A stretch of DNA of 64,000 nt from RBG-16-57-11 sp964503145 (lineage in GTDB: Bacteria; Chloroflexota; Anaerolineae; Anaerolineales; UBA4823). The position numbers were made by a program, and so were the translations under genes. Below the pieces are notes generated by a model. That model made no database searches. It saw only the letters and a program-made list of their open reading frames with translations, and had not been told where the DNA came from. The stretch is from NCBI GenBank assembly GCA_964503145.1, contig CAZCYV010000015.1, positions 1 through 64,000 on the forward strand, read 5' to 3'. Positions 33,010-41,172 of the stretch are shown piece after piece. How positions within the stretch are numbered: the first letter of the stretch is position 1; each line of letters begins with the position of its first letter.

Positions 33010-34527
33010 ATGAGCCGTGACATTCGTTTAGCATCGCTGATCCTGTTGATGATCCTGCTGACTTCTTGCTCGCAGGGCAGGCCGCCAGCCAGTACACAGC
33101 AACCTGGCGTGACAGGCGCTCCTGAGACGCCAATTGCCGGCATGGCGCCAACCAGCGATAAGTTCCCAACGATGGAGGTGCATGCCGATGTCCCGCCAAC
33201 CGTTCCTGCGGCTGCCAGGCCGACGGCTACCGGGCGTCCACCTGCTCAAGCTCAAGCGCCAACCGAGCCTATCCCGGGGATGGAACTGGAGTCGTTCATG
33301 GAAAAGCGCTACCTGCTGGCGATCGAGGCGGGCGCTTATTGGTTTCGCCGCAATGCCATCCTGTGGTCTGATGTGGAGCGCACCGAGGGAAAGCTCAATT
33401 GGAGCGTGGTGCTCAATCTGGAGAAAGAGCTGGCCTTTGCCTCGGCGCAGGGCGTGCAGATGATGGTGATCGTGCGCGGCGCGCCGGCGTGGGCGCAGAA
33501 GCTGCCGGGGGTGATTTGCGGTCCGATTCTGCCGGAGAAGCTGCCGGCATTCGCCAATTTCATGTTCGAAGTGGTCAAACGCTATAGCGCGCCGCCGTAC
33601 AATGTGCGCTACTGGGAATTGGGCAATGAGCCGGATATTGACCCAAACCTGACCGCAAAGGACAGCCCTTTTGGCTGCTGGGGCGATGCAAACGATCCGT
33701 ATTATGGCGGCGGCCAGTATGCAGAGATGCTCAAAGTGGTTTATCCAAAGATCAAGGAAGCTGATCCTGAAGCCCAGGTGTTGGTGGGAGGTTTGTTGTT
33801 AGATTGCGATCCGATCAATCCACCGGAGGGCAAGAATTGCACGCCTTCGCGCTACCTGGAAGGGATTCTCAAGAACGGCGGCGGGGATTACTTCGACGGC
33901 GTCAGCTTCCACGCCTATGATTACTACGTCGCGCCGCATTTTTATGGCAACGGCAATTGGAACAGCGGTATGGACACCTATGGCCCAGTGTTGGTTCCCA
34001 AAGCGCGCTATTTGCGCAGTGTGCTCAACGCTAACGGTTACCCAGGGAAATTCCTGATAAACACCGAGTCGGGGTTGGTGTGTGGGCGAGATGGCAGCGA
34101 AGCAATATGCCAGACTGAAGAGTTCAACCAGACCAAGGCCAGCTATGTGGCCCAGGCCAACGTCAGCGCCCTGGCAGAGGGCCTGCGCGGCAATTTGTGG
34201 TACAGCCTGACAGGCTGGCGGGGCACGGCTCTGATCGACAGGAGTTCGAAGCCCTACCCGGCTTATGAAGCCTTCAAGTTCAGCGCCAACCAGATATCGA
34301 AGGCGCGCTACGTACGCGAGATCACCGATTTTCCCGGCGTGCGAGGCTACGAATTGGAGCGGAACGGCGTGCGCATTTGGTTCTTGACCTCGGCGGATGG
34401 TCAGGACCACACGATCACGCTGCCCAATCAGCCAGCAGCCATTCAGGATATGCTGGGTGAAAGTCTGCCGCCATCCACCGAGGTGACGATCACGAATGCG
34501 CCGGTGTACATCGAGCTAAAACCTTAG
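33010..34527 (+). CDS. Lipoprotein glycoside hydrolase, clan GH-A (GH39-like)
   Basis: 505 residues. Lipoprotein signal (MSRDIRLASLILLMILLTSC, Cys20), a Thr/Pro-rich spacer (~25-85), then a TIM-barrel hydrolase. Catalytic residues are visible: acid/base in YWELGNEPDID and the probable nucleophile in FLINTESGLVCG. It resembles GH39 beta-xylosidase or iduronidase-type enzymes but could belong to a related GH-A family. I chose the ATG at 33010 because it starts the lipobox signal and has a ribosome site; a longer frame begins at 32899. It converges with the S41 gene, overlapping 4 nt. Confidence 0.78.
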   Translation: MSRDIRLASLILLMILLTSCSQGRPPASTQQPGVTGAPETPIAGMAPTSDKFPTMEVHADVPPTVPAAARPTATGRPPAQAQAPTEPIPGMELESFMEKRYLLAIEAGAYWFRRNAILWSDVERTEGKLNWSVVLNLEKELAFASAQGVQMMVIVRGAPAWAQKLPGVICGPILPEKLPAFANFMFEVVKRYSAPPYNVRYWELGNEPDIDPNLTAKDSPFGCWGDANDPYYGGGQYAEMLKVVYPKIKEADPEAQVLVGGLLLDCDPINPPEGKNCTPSRYLEGILKNGGGDYFDGVSFHAYDYYVAPHFYGNGNWNSGMDTYGPVLVPKARYLRSVLNANGYPGKFLINTESGLVCGRDGSEAICQTEEFNQTKASYVAQANVSALAEGLRGNLWYSLTGWRGTALIDRSSKPYPAYEAFKFSANQISKARYVREITDFPGVRGYELERNGVRIWFLTSADGQDHTITLPNQPAAIQDMLGESLPPSTEVTITNAPVYIELKP

Positions 34528-36557
34528 CGGATTGCCTCCAGCAATGCCTTGATAGCGGCCTCGAGCACGGCGTCCACCTCCCCCAGGGCGCTCTCAGTGG
34601 TCACCGGCACGGTGATATCCGGCACGACGCCGACGCCCTCGATTGCCAGCTCGCCGGAGGGGGTTTCGTAGCGCCCGGTCGGGAACTGCATGCTTAGGTC
34701 GCCAGGCAGTTTGTATTGGCCCTGCCCCACTTCGCCGTAAGCCCCGGCGGTGGGATAGTGCCCCACTATGATCGCCCGTTGGTCGTGCTGCATCGAGAAG
34801 GCGAAACCCTCGCAGGCGCTGATGCAATCAGGCCCTACCAGCACAGCAATTGGCCCAGGGTAGTAGGCGGGTGCTGGTTCGATGCGGCTGGGATATGGGC
34901 TGGCTTGGAATTGGGCGGTGTTCTCGTTGTAATATAGCGCGTTGAAAACCTGGAAGGTCTCCTCGAAGAAGTAGCCCGCGTAATTCTGGGCCATCCTTCC
35001 CGATCCGCCAGGATTCTGGCGCAGGTCGAGGATCAGGCCAGGGATTTCCTCATCGATCAGGCCTTGCAGGTAGCGATCCCATAGCCGGGCCATCAGGTTT
35101 TCATCATCTCCAAAAGTGTTGATGCGGATATAGCCCAGGCCGGAATCGGGTAGGGTTCGCGCCTCGACCGGCAAGGCCAAGGGGTCGTCATCTGCATCAG
35201 GCAGACTGCGCAGTAATGAGTTGTACTCTGGCTGCGACTCGAGTCGGATTTCCCTTTCCTGGGCTTCGCCCGGGTTTTTGTGCACCACCTGAACGCTCGT
35301 CCCGGGTGGGACGCGGGTGAGAAACTTTACCTGGTTCACCCGCTGGGCATGGGGGGTGGAATACGGGCCAAAACCGGGCACCACCGATCGGATGGCTTCG
35401 CTCACCGCCTTGCCATTCCAGCGGATGATCTCTGCGCCGCGCAGCAGGCCAGCCTTTTGCGCCGCGCCGCCGGGCAGCACTTCCTGGACGATCACGCGAC
35501 CGTCGCTCAATTCGACCAGGATCAAGCCAAATCCACCTCCGTAGTCTTCGTAGAACACCTGTTGGTTGAAGCCCAGGCCTACATGACCGTCGGGGATGGC
35601 GAAGGCAAAATCGCGCAGCAGCCGGTAAAAGTCCTCAGTGGAACGGACACTCTGCGCCTGCGGCATGAAGCGGGCTTTCAGCGCCGCCCAGTCCAGCCCT
35701 TTTTCTTTGGTGAAGGGATATTCGCGGGATGCTTTGTCGAACAGGGCTTCGAAAGCCTGGGCGTAGTCCAGGTCAGAAAAATCGTTCACTGCGCTGGCGC
35801 CTTCGATCAGGTCGATCACCGGGCGAGCTTCTTTATAGACGCGAAACGGCTGCTGGTTGAGATCGATCAGGTTGTAGCCTGCGGGGATAGGCGCAACCGG
35901 GTCGTCGGCAGTGAAGAGTTTGTCATCTGATCCGAAGCCGCTAGGGAAAGACTGCTGATCATCCGGCGCCCAAACCACAAGCGTGCCGCCGGTGATTTCG
36001 TAATCTCTTTCCGGGTCGGTGATCGTGGAAGCGTAGGCGTTAGACCAGCCTTTTCCATCGCGCGGTTCCAGGAAAGGGTCTCGCCAGGTGTTCGACCAGT
36101 ACGCGACGGCGAAAACCTGGACGCCGGTATCCTGCCTGCCATTATTGTCCAGGTCCAGGTAGGTGCCTTGGGGAATAGCGGGTAACGAGAGCGAGTAACT
36201 GAGCTTAAGATCGGGGCTGATCTCCACCGGTCCGATGAGCTGGGAGGCGCGCTTGAAGATGAATTCCCGGTCGCGAGCGGCGAAACCGGCCTGGTCTTCG
36301 AGCATAACGAAGGGTTCGGCGATGGTATCCAGGAAGAAGCGTGAGGTGTAGGGGATTTGGCCGCTGATGAAGACAGGCTCATCTGGATGCGCTTCGCCCG
36401 GAAGGATGCGCGTGGCCGGCAGCGGGGTGTAGGTAGGGGTGGGCTGAGCTTCTGGCGTCGGGGGGCTGCTGGGGGTAGAGACGTCTTCGCTTAGTTTGCA
36501 GGCTGCGACGGCCAGCGACAGGCTCAATATAACCAGAAAGTACCACAATCGGTTCAT
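34524..36557 (-). CDS. Lipoprotein S41-family (C-terminal processing) peptidase with PDZ domain
   Basis: 677 residues. Lipobox LAVAAC, a ~250-residue N-terminal beta-rich domain of unknown type, a tail-specific-protease helix region, a PDZ domain (GGGFGLILVELSDGRVIVQEVLPGGAAQKAGLLRG), and the S41 core with LILDLRQNPGG and the serine loop DCISACEGFAF. I do not see the TxGKG lysine motif of Tsp; the equivalent stretch reads PTAGAYG, as in tricorn-core and CtpB-distant groups. Start at 36557 (MNRLWYFL) has AAAGGTGA; the GTG at 36575 overlaps the previous stop codon. Confidence 0.85.
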   Translation of the reverse strand: MNRLWYFLVILSLSLAVAACKLSEDVSTPSSPPTPEAQPTPTYTPLPATRILPGEAHPDEPVFISGQIPYTSRFFLDTIAEPFVMLEDQAGFAARDREFIFKRASQLIGPVEISPDLKLSYSLSLPAIPQGTYLDLDNNGRQDTGVQVFAVAYWSNTWRDPFLEPRDGKGWSNAYASTITDPERDYEITGGTLVVWAPDDQQSFPSGFGSDDKLFTADDPVAPIPAGYNLIDLNQQPFRVYKEARPVIDLIEGASAVNDFSDLDYAQAFEALFDKASREYPFTKEKGLDWAALKARFMPQAQSVRSTEDFYRLLRDFAFAIPDGHVGLGFNQQVFYEDYGGGFGLILVELSDGRVIVQEVLPGGAAQKAGLLRGAEIIRWNGKAVSEAIRSVVPGFGPYSTPHAQRVNQVKFLTRVPPGTSVQVVHKNPGEAQEREIRLESQPEYNSLLRSLPDADDDPLALPVEARTLPDSGLGYIRINTFGDDENLMARLWDRYLQGLIDEEIPGLILDLRQNPGGSGRMAQNYAGYFFEETFQVFNALYYNENTAQFQASPYPSRIEPAPAYYPGPIAVLVGPDCISACEGFAFSMQHDQRAIIVGHYPTAGAYGEVGQGQYKLPGDLSMQFPTGRYETPSGELAIEGVGVVPDITVPVTTESALGEVDAVLEAAIKALLEAIR

Positions 36558-36571
36558 ACGCGGTTCACCTT

Positions 36572-37108
36572 TCACAAAGATTGGCTCAAACGATAAGCAT
36601 CAATCGAACGCTGGATAAATCCGTCCACAATTTCGTCGATGCGCCATTGGACGATACTGTTGGCGATGCCGTTCAACACAGGTTCAGGCATGAAGCGGAT
36701 GCCGAAGGGCACGGGCAGGTTGGCGCCAAGGCTAAACTGGTATTCGACCTGGGTGCTCTTGCCATTGGCCCGGAAAATAGACTGGCTGGTGAAAGACCCC
36801 TGGCCGGTCAGGGAGTAGATGCCGACTTCGCTGGGCGTTGGCTGCATCCCAGGAATCGGCCGGGTGCGTAATACCCGCTGCTGGTGCTCCAATTCGACCT
36901 GGATATCGCAAAAAAGGCGCACGCGATAAATTCCCAACTCGGTGGTGCTATACATCACGCGATACTGGTCGGGCTGATAGGTTTTGACGATGGTGATATG
37001 CGGCAGCATACTCAGTGTACGACGAATGTCGGCGTAATAGTCGAACGCGGCGTCGATCGGAGAGGGAAAGGTAAAAGAGCGATGAACGGAGCCGCTGATG
37101 GTGATCAT
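36572..37108 (-). CDS. SRPBCC/DUF1997-like lipid-binding-fold protein
   Basis: 178 residues from the ATG at 37108; a longer frame to 37156 is open. The pattern is START/SRPBCC-like: an N-terminal strand HRSFTFPSPIDAAFDYYADI, a central beta-rich region and a long C-terminal helix (NSIVQWRIDEIVDGFIQRSIDAYR). This is the shape of the DUF1997 family known from cyanobacteria and plastids. SRPBCC folds hold hydrophobic ligands. It stands at the edge of a block with PhaR-like, phasin and SCP2 genes, supporting a lipid-related role. No enzyme activity can be inferred. Confidence 0.6.
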   Translation of the reverse strand: MITISGSVHRSFTFPSPIDAAFDYYADIRRTLSMLPHITIVKTYQPDQYRVMYSTTELGIYRVRLFCDIQVELEHQQRVLRTRPIPGMQPTPSEVGIYSLTGQGSFTSQSIFRANGKSTQVEYQFSLGANLPVPFGIRFMPEPVLNGIANSIVQWRIDEIVDGFIQRSIDAYRLSQSL

Positions 37109-37180
37109 GACGAGGGGGAGATGCCAGCGTGTAGCTCGCTCTGGGAGGTGAAGCAATTGACGCGAGGTTGCAGGTCTGCG

Positions 37181-37741
37181 CTATTCTTTGTTGGTCAGGG
37201 TGATTTCTTCAATCTTATGGGTCAACTCTTCGATCTGAGCCTGCAGGCGGTCCAAGTCCTCTTGGGTGGGAAGCTGGCGTTGGCGCAGGTAATTCTCCAG
37301 GGTGGCTTCGTCCATGGCAGCCATGCGGTTGATCTGGCGAGCGCCTTGTTGGATCATCTTGTCGATCAGGTTGCGGGCCTCTTTTTCGGAAATTTCCCCC
37401 TGGTGGACCAGCGCCTGGATACGGTTCTTGATCTCTTCATCGATTTGATGCCAGAAGCTGGCAGGCGAAGCCAGGCTGCGTTGGAAGGCAGACAGGCGGT
37501 CGCTGCCGGCGCGAATCAGCCCGGTCAGAAACGAATTAGTCAGCAGACCACTTTGCTTCTTTTCCTGTTCCAGGATGATCTGGGTGAGGGTGACGGCGGT
37601 TAGATCTTCGCCCGAGGCGTGATCGACTACCTGGATTTCGGCGCCCTGACGGATCAGGTCGGCGACGCCCTCCAGGGTGATATATTGCTTGGCTTCGGTG
37701 TTGTATAGTTTGCGATTGGGATAACGCTTAATAATGATCAT
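37181..37741 (-). CDS. PhaR-type polyhydroxyalkanoate regulator with phasin-like tail
   Basis: 186 residues. The first ~60 residues match the PHB/PHA accumulation regulator DNA-binding domain: IIKRYPNRKLYNTEAKQYITLEGVADLI and TAVTLTQIILEQE. In Ralstonia-type bacteria such proteins bind both PHA granules and the phasin promoter and repress phasin until granules form. The remaining part (~90-185) is helical with GEISEKEARNLIDKM, a stretch repeated almost verbatim in the neighbouring phasin, and a terminal coiled coil. I start at 37741 (MIIIKRYP); the longer frame crosses the hairpin. No PHA synthase is in the window. Confidence 0.85.
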   Translation of the reverse strand: MIIIKRYPNRKLYNTEAKQYITLEGVADLIRQGAEIQVVDHASGEDLTAVTLTQIILEQEKKQSGLLTNSFLTGLIRAGSDRLSAFQRSLASPASFWHQIDEEIKNRIQALVHQGEISEKEARNLIDKMIQQGARQINRMAAMDEATLENYLRQRQLPTQEDLDRLQAQIEELTHKIEEITLTNKE

Positions 37742-37836
37742 GACATTGTTCTCTACATGTTTCTGCCCGAACAGACCTTCAAAGCCTGAATTTGCCAGCT
37801 CGCGCCCTATTATACGCCATCTTTGGTTAAAAAGTA

Positions 37837-37870
37837 TTCTCCCCTTCCTGGTGTACAGGGAAGGGGAGAA
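37837..37870 (-). terminator. Intrinsic terminator of the phasin gene
   Basis: Perfect 12-bp stem (37837-37848 with 37859-37870, TTCTCCCCTTCC and complement), 10-nt loop, followed on the minus strand by TACTTTTT. It lies 33 nt after the phasin stop codon. Confidence 0.8.
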
Positions 37871-37903
37871 GCGCATATACATTTAGAGCCGCGTACGTGG
37901 ATC

Positions 37904-38281
37904 TTACTGGGCTTTCTTCAATTCATCGACCTTCTTGGAAAGGGCGACGATCTTCTCGCTGAGGGCGTCGATGTCAGCCTTGGAAGGCACGTTCATGCGC
38001 TCCAGGACGCTCTCGACACGCTTGGTGATCTCGTCCTCAGCCTTCTCGGCGTCTTTCTTGCGGCGATCCATAATTTCGCGCACCAGCTTGCGGCCATCTT
38101 TTTCGGCGATCTCGCCGCGCTCGATCAGCTTATCGACAAAATCTTCGATCTCTTCCTTGCCCAACGCGATCGCGCCGATGCCAGCCAGCAGCACCTTGCG
38201 CACTGCCTCGAGCAGGGGGTTCTGCTCTTCTTTGCCATTGGTTTGTTCTACAACTTCGGTAGCCTTCGTCTTGGTAGCCAT
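37904..38281 (-). CDS. Phasin-family granule-associated protein (COG3937-like)
   Basis: 125 residues, entirely helical and charged. Segments LEAVRKVLLAGIGAIALGKEEIEDFVDKLIERGEIAEKDGRKLVREIM are typical of the polyhydroxyalkanoate granule-associated protein family, ending in a coiled-coil (DALSEKIVALSKKVDELKKA). Lysine-rich, low-complexity ends. The start ATG at 38281 has AAGGAG. It has a strong promoter and its own terminator, which suits an abundant structural protein. Phasins coat hydrophobic inclusions; in this genome the inclusion could be PHA or neutral lipid. Confidence 0.85.
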   Translation of the reverse strand: MATKTKATEVVEQTNGKEEQNPLLEAVRKVLLAGIGAIALGKEEIEDFVDKLIERGEIAEKDGRKLVREIMDRRKKDAEKAEDEITKRVESVLERMNVPSKADIDALSEKIVALSKKVDELKKAQ

Positions 38282-38352
38282 TGTCTTATCTCCTTTTTTC
38301 ATCCTGTAGTATGGATTGATCACATCGTTTATGACGCGCTGCGTCGTAAGAG

Positions 38353-38381
38353 AGTATAACACACCGCGTCATGAAAGTCAA
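38353..38381 (-). promoter_or_regulatory. Near-consensus promoter of the phasin gene
   Basis: Minus strand TTGACT (38381-38376), 17-nt spacer ending TGT, TATACT (38358-38353). Leader ~65 nt to the phasin ATG. Confidence 0.75.
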
Positions 38382-38388
38382 GAGTTTG

Positions 38389-38411
38389 AGGAAAGCCGGA
38401 ATGGCTTTCCT
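38389..38411. promoter_or_regulatory. 9-5-9 palindromic operator candidate between divergent promoters
   Basis: AGGAAAGCC-GGAAT-GGCTTTCCT, a perfect inverted repeat. It fills the space between the minus-strand -35 (38376-38381) and the plus-strand -35 (38411-38416), so a bound protein could control both phasin and SCP2 transcription. The PhaR-like protein encoded 650 bp away is the natural candidate. Confidence 0.65.
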
Positions 38412-38439
38412 TGACTGGACATCACTTCTCAACTATACT
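38411..38439 (+). promoter_or_regulatory. Near-consensus promoter of the SCP2/acyl-reductase-like operon
   Basis: TTGACT (38411-38416), exactly 17 nt, TATACT (38434-38439). It drives the SCP2 gene at 38503 with a leader of about 57 nt. Confidence 0.75.
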
Positions 38440-38502
38440 ATTTCCACCAGGCAAAATCCCATTCCATGGCACAAAATCTCGACCGGATGCGGAGGAAAAA
38501 CA

Positions 38503-38934
38503 ATGGCAGTCTTCCGAGATGCAGAGCAATTTTACGCATGTGTGGGGGAATTGATGGATCGGGCCAAGAAAGATCCCCAAGTTGGACCGAAAATTGCAAA
38601 ATCCGGGATCATCATCCAGTTTCGCTACACTGATCCTGAGGCGGTCACCACGGTCAACGCTAAGGACAAGCCAACACAGCCCGGCGCTTTCTGCGATGTG
38701 TTGCACGGGCCATGTGACCTGAAGCCGGATGTGATCATGACAATGAAAGCCGACATCGCGCATGCATTCTGGCATGGGAAGGTCAACCTGGTCTCAGCGC
38801 TAGCAAAGAAGGACATTGTCGCCCAAGGGCCTATCCCCAAAATTCTGAAGCTGCTGCCGGCGGTGGAGCCGTTGTACAAAGTTTATCCGGTGCTGTTGCG
38901 CGAGAAAGGGTATCCGGAGTTGGTATTGAAATAA
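38503..38934 (+). CDS. SCP2 sterol-carrier-like lipid-binding protein (copy 1)
   Basis: 143 residues from the ATG at 38503, which has GGAGG; an in-frame ATG at 38371 lies upstream of the promoter and is rejected. The fold is the SCP2 alpha/beta domain: an N-terminal helix (DAEQFYACVGELMDRAKKDP), strands with IIIQFRYTDP, a central DLKPDVIMTMKADIAHAFWHGKVNLVSALAKKDIVAQG and the hydrophobic C-terminal helix. SCP2 domains carry acyl-CoAs, sterols or other lipids. It is first in an operon, 9 nt before the acyl-reductase-like fusion, so it may present the lipid substrate to that enzyme. Copy 2 closes the operon. Confidence 0.87.
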   Translation: MAVFRDAEQFYACVGELMDRAKKDPQVGPKIAKSGIIIQFRYTDPEAVTTVNAKDKPTQPGAFCDVLHGPCDLKPDVIMTMKADIAHAFWHGKVNLVSALAKKDIVAQGPIPKILKLLPAVEPLYKVYPVLLREKGYPELVLK

Positions 38935-38943
38935 ACGCTATGG

Positions 38944-41142
38944 ATGGTGATGAAGAGCGTCTTGGTTGTTCACCTGGGTTCCGGTGAAGAGAGCAGCTTG
39001 GTAGAGTTCCAGGGGCAGCAAATTGAAATCAGGCGACTTGGCTGTGCTGGCGACGCCGACTTGGCGCGCCGGTGGATCATCGAGCACGACGGCAGAGTGG
39101 ACGCGATCGGGCTGGAAGGACTGCCGGCGCGACTGCAACTGGGCAACGCGCGCCGGACACACGAGACTGGCGCGGCACTAGCTTCCCTGGCGCAGATCAC
39201 GCCGGTGGTTGATGGCAGCGGCGTGCGCGCCGGCCTGGAGCGTTGGGGCGTCACCCTGGCAGACCGCGCCCAACCGGGCATTTTCAGCCAGAAGCGCATC
39301 TTGCTGGTGCCTGGGTTGAACCACGAGGGGCTAGCGCAGGCATTGGGGCGACACAGTCGCGAGGTGCGCTACGCCGACTTGGTGGTGTATTTTGCCATGC
39401 CGGATTTACCTGGGGTGGGCCGCCGGATGACGTTGGAACAAGTGGCTGGCCCGACTCTGGAACAACTCAAGGATGCGCCCTTCCGACGGATCTTCCCTCA
39501 ACCAGGGCGTCCTGGGACTCCGCGGGCGGAGAAGCCTTTCAATTGGGCAGATGTATTGGCCGGGGACATTGGCGCCATCCGCCGCTATGCTCCCTTGCGC
39601 CTGGCGCACAAGACGGTGGTGGTCAATTCGGCCAGCGAGGAAGACCTGGAAGACTTGCGCCAGCGAGGGGTTTCCATCGCAGTAGTGATGATCCCGGATT
39701 TGAGAGGCGATGCTCATCGAAGAGGCTGGGGCGAGGCGACGATCGAGGCGATACTGGCCTCTTTGCGTCCTGATCCGCTGGCGGCGCCGAGCGAGGACAC
39801 CTATCTCGACCTAATCGCCGATCTGGACTGGAAACCGGATATCCGCTACTTGCAGCCCGGTGAAGCGGGGATCAACCGTTTCGCCTTCGTGATCCATCCA
39901 TTGGATGTGAGTTACATTCACAAGCACCGTTGGTTCCGTTGGACGCGGTATTTACCAGACGCGATCATCGAACCGGTGGCGGCCATGTTCCCGCCGATTT
40001 ACCTTTCACGCATCACTGGCGGTCGTTCACCGACCACTGGCCAGCGCATCGAAGGTTATCTTTTTTCGCTTGGGGCGACGCCGCGCCAGATGATGAGCCG
40101 CGGCGAGCGCTTTACCTATAAGCGCCTGAACCTGGCAGCCAGGATGGCCGAGCGGCGTGGGGCGCGCATCATGGGGTTAGGGGCATTCACCAGCGTGGTC
40201 GGCGATGCAGGGATCACCGTGGCGCATGAGGCGGATATCGCCATCACCAGCGGCAACAGCCTGACGGTCGCGGCGACGCTGGAAGCTGCCAAGCAGGCGG
40301 TAATCAAGATGGGCGTCTCCGATCTCTCTCGCGGTAGAGCCATGGTGATCGGCGCAACCGGTTCGATTGGCTCGGTTTGCGCTCGGCTATTGGCCCAGGC
40401 GATCTATGACGTGGTGCTGATCTCCATTGAGCCTGAACGCCTGATTGATCTCAAGCGGCGCATCCTGGAGGAAACACCCGGCGCGCACGTGACGATTGGC
40501 ATCCGCGCGGATGAGATGGTCGGCGATTGCGACCTGATTGTGACCGCAACTTCGGCATTTGGCCAGCGGGTGCTGGATATCACGCGTTGCAAACCGGGGG
40601 CGGTGATCTGCGATGTCGCTCGGCCGCCAGACATCAGCCCGGAAGAGGCTGCGCTGCGCCCGGATGTGTTGGTGATCGAGAGCGGCGAGGTGCTCATCCC
40701 TGGCGATATCGATTTCGGCTACGATATCGGCTTGCCCCCAAAGATTGCCTACGCCTGCCTGGCGGAGACGGCGCTGCTGGCAATGGAGGGGCGCTTCGAG
40801 GATTACACCTTAGGTCGAAACATCTCGCTAGAGCGCGTCAAAGAGATTTACCGTTTGTTCAAAAAACATCAGTTTCAATTGGCGGGGTTGCGGTCGTTTG
40901 GGAAATATATTACCGATGAAGATGTAGAGGCGAAGCGGCGCCTGGCCGATGAGTTGCGCCGAGACCCCGAGCGGTTTGCGCAACTGAAGCTCGAGGCGGG
41001 TGAAAAGCTGGCCGCCATTCCGCCCATGGCGAAAGGGGTGCGCACGGGCGGCGCCGGTTGGCAAACCTGGATGGGGCTTGGACTGGCATTAGGCGCGTTG
41101 AGCTGGCTCTGGTATCGTCGGCGGGTCAACAAAACACAATAA
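38944..41142 (+). CDS. Acyl-ACP-reductase-like (COG5322) domain fused to a large N-terminal domain and a C-terminal membrane helix
   Basis: 732 residues in three parts. Residues ~1-300: a domain I do not recognise, with alternating strands and helices (ILLVPGLNHEGLAQALGRH, TVVVNSASEEDLEDLRQRG). Residues ~320-670: strongly reminiscent of cyanobacterial long-chain acyl-ACP reductase, with MGLGAFTSVVGDAG, ITSGNSLTVAATLEA, a Rossmann motif VIGATGSIGSVCARLL (from Val468) and GRNISLERVKEIYRLFKKH. Residues ~705-722: one membrane helix before a basic tail. In the cyanobacterial enzyme a cysteine precedes a DID-like motif; here that place reads IPGDIDFG (Pro586), so the acyl-thioester cysteine seems absent. 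A different oxidoreductase chemistry is therefore likely. Confidence 0.75.
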   Translation: MVMKSVLVVHLGSGEESSLVEFQGQQIEIRRLGCAGDADLARRWIIEHDGRVDAIGLEGLPARLQLGNARRTHETGAALASLAQITPVVDGSGVRAGLERWGVTLADRAQPGIFSQKRILLVPGLNHEGLAQALGRHSREVRYADLVVYFAMPDLPGVGRRMTLEQVAGPTLEQLKDAPFRRIFPQPGRPGTPRAEKPFNWADVLAGDIGAIRRYAPLRLAHKTVVVNSASEEDLEDLRQRGVSIAVVMIPDLRGDAHRRGWGEATIEAILASLRPDPLAAPSEDTYLDLIADLDWKPDIRYLQPGEAGINRFAFVIHPLDVSYIHKHRWFRWTRYLPDAIIEPVAAMFPPIYLSRITGGRSPTTGQRIEGYLFSLGATPRQMMSRGERFTYKRLNLAARMAERRGARIMGLGAFTSVVGDAGITVAHEADIAITSGNSLTVAATLEAAKQAVIKMGVSDLSRGRAMVIGATGSIGSVCARLLAQAIYDVVLISIEPERLIDLKRRILEETPGAHVTIGIRADEMVGDCDLIVTATSAFGQRVLDITRCKPGAVICDVARPPDISPEEAALRPDVLVIESGEVLIPGDIDFGYDIGLPPKIAYACLAETALLAMEGRFEDYTLGRNISLERVKEIYRLFKKHQFQLAGLRSFGKYITDEDVEAKRRLADELRRDPERFAQLKLEAGEKLAAIPPMAKGVRTGGAGWQTWMGLGLALGALSWLWYRRRVNKTQ

Positions 41143-41172
41143 ACCAGTATTGCGGAGAGGAGTGGCCGGAAT

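Noticed and set aside
38389..38411. 9-5-9 palindrome considered as a transcription terminator
   Set aside because: No gene reads into it on either strand (both neighbours diverge from it) and no T-run follows, so an operator is more likely.
38944..41142. Alkane or wax biosynthesis (acyl-ACP reductase plus deformylating oxygenase)
   Set aside because: No aldehyde-deformylating oxygenase in the window and the reductase catalytic Cys seems absent, so alkane production is not supported.
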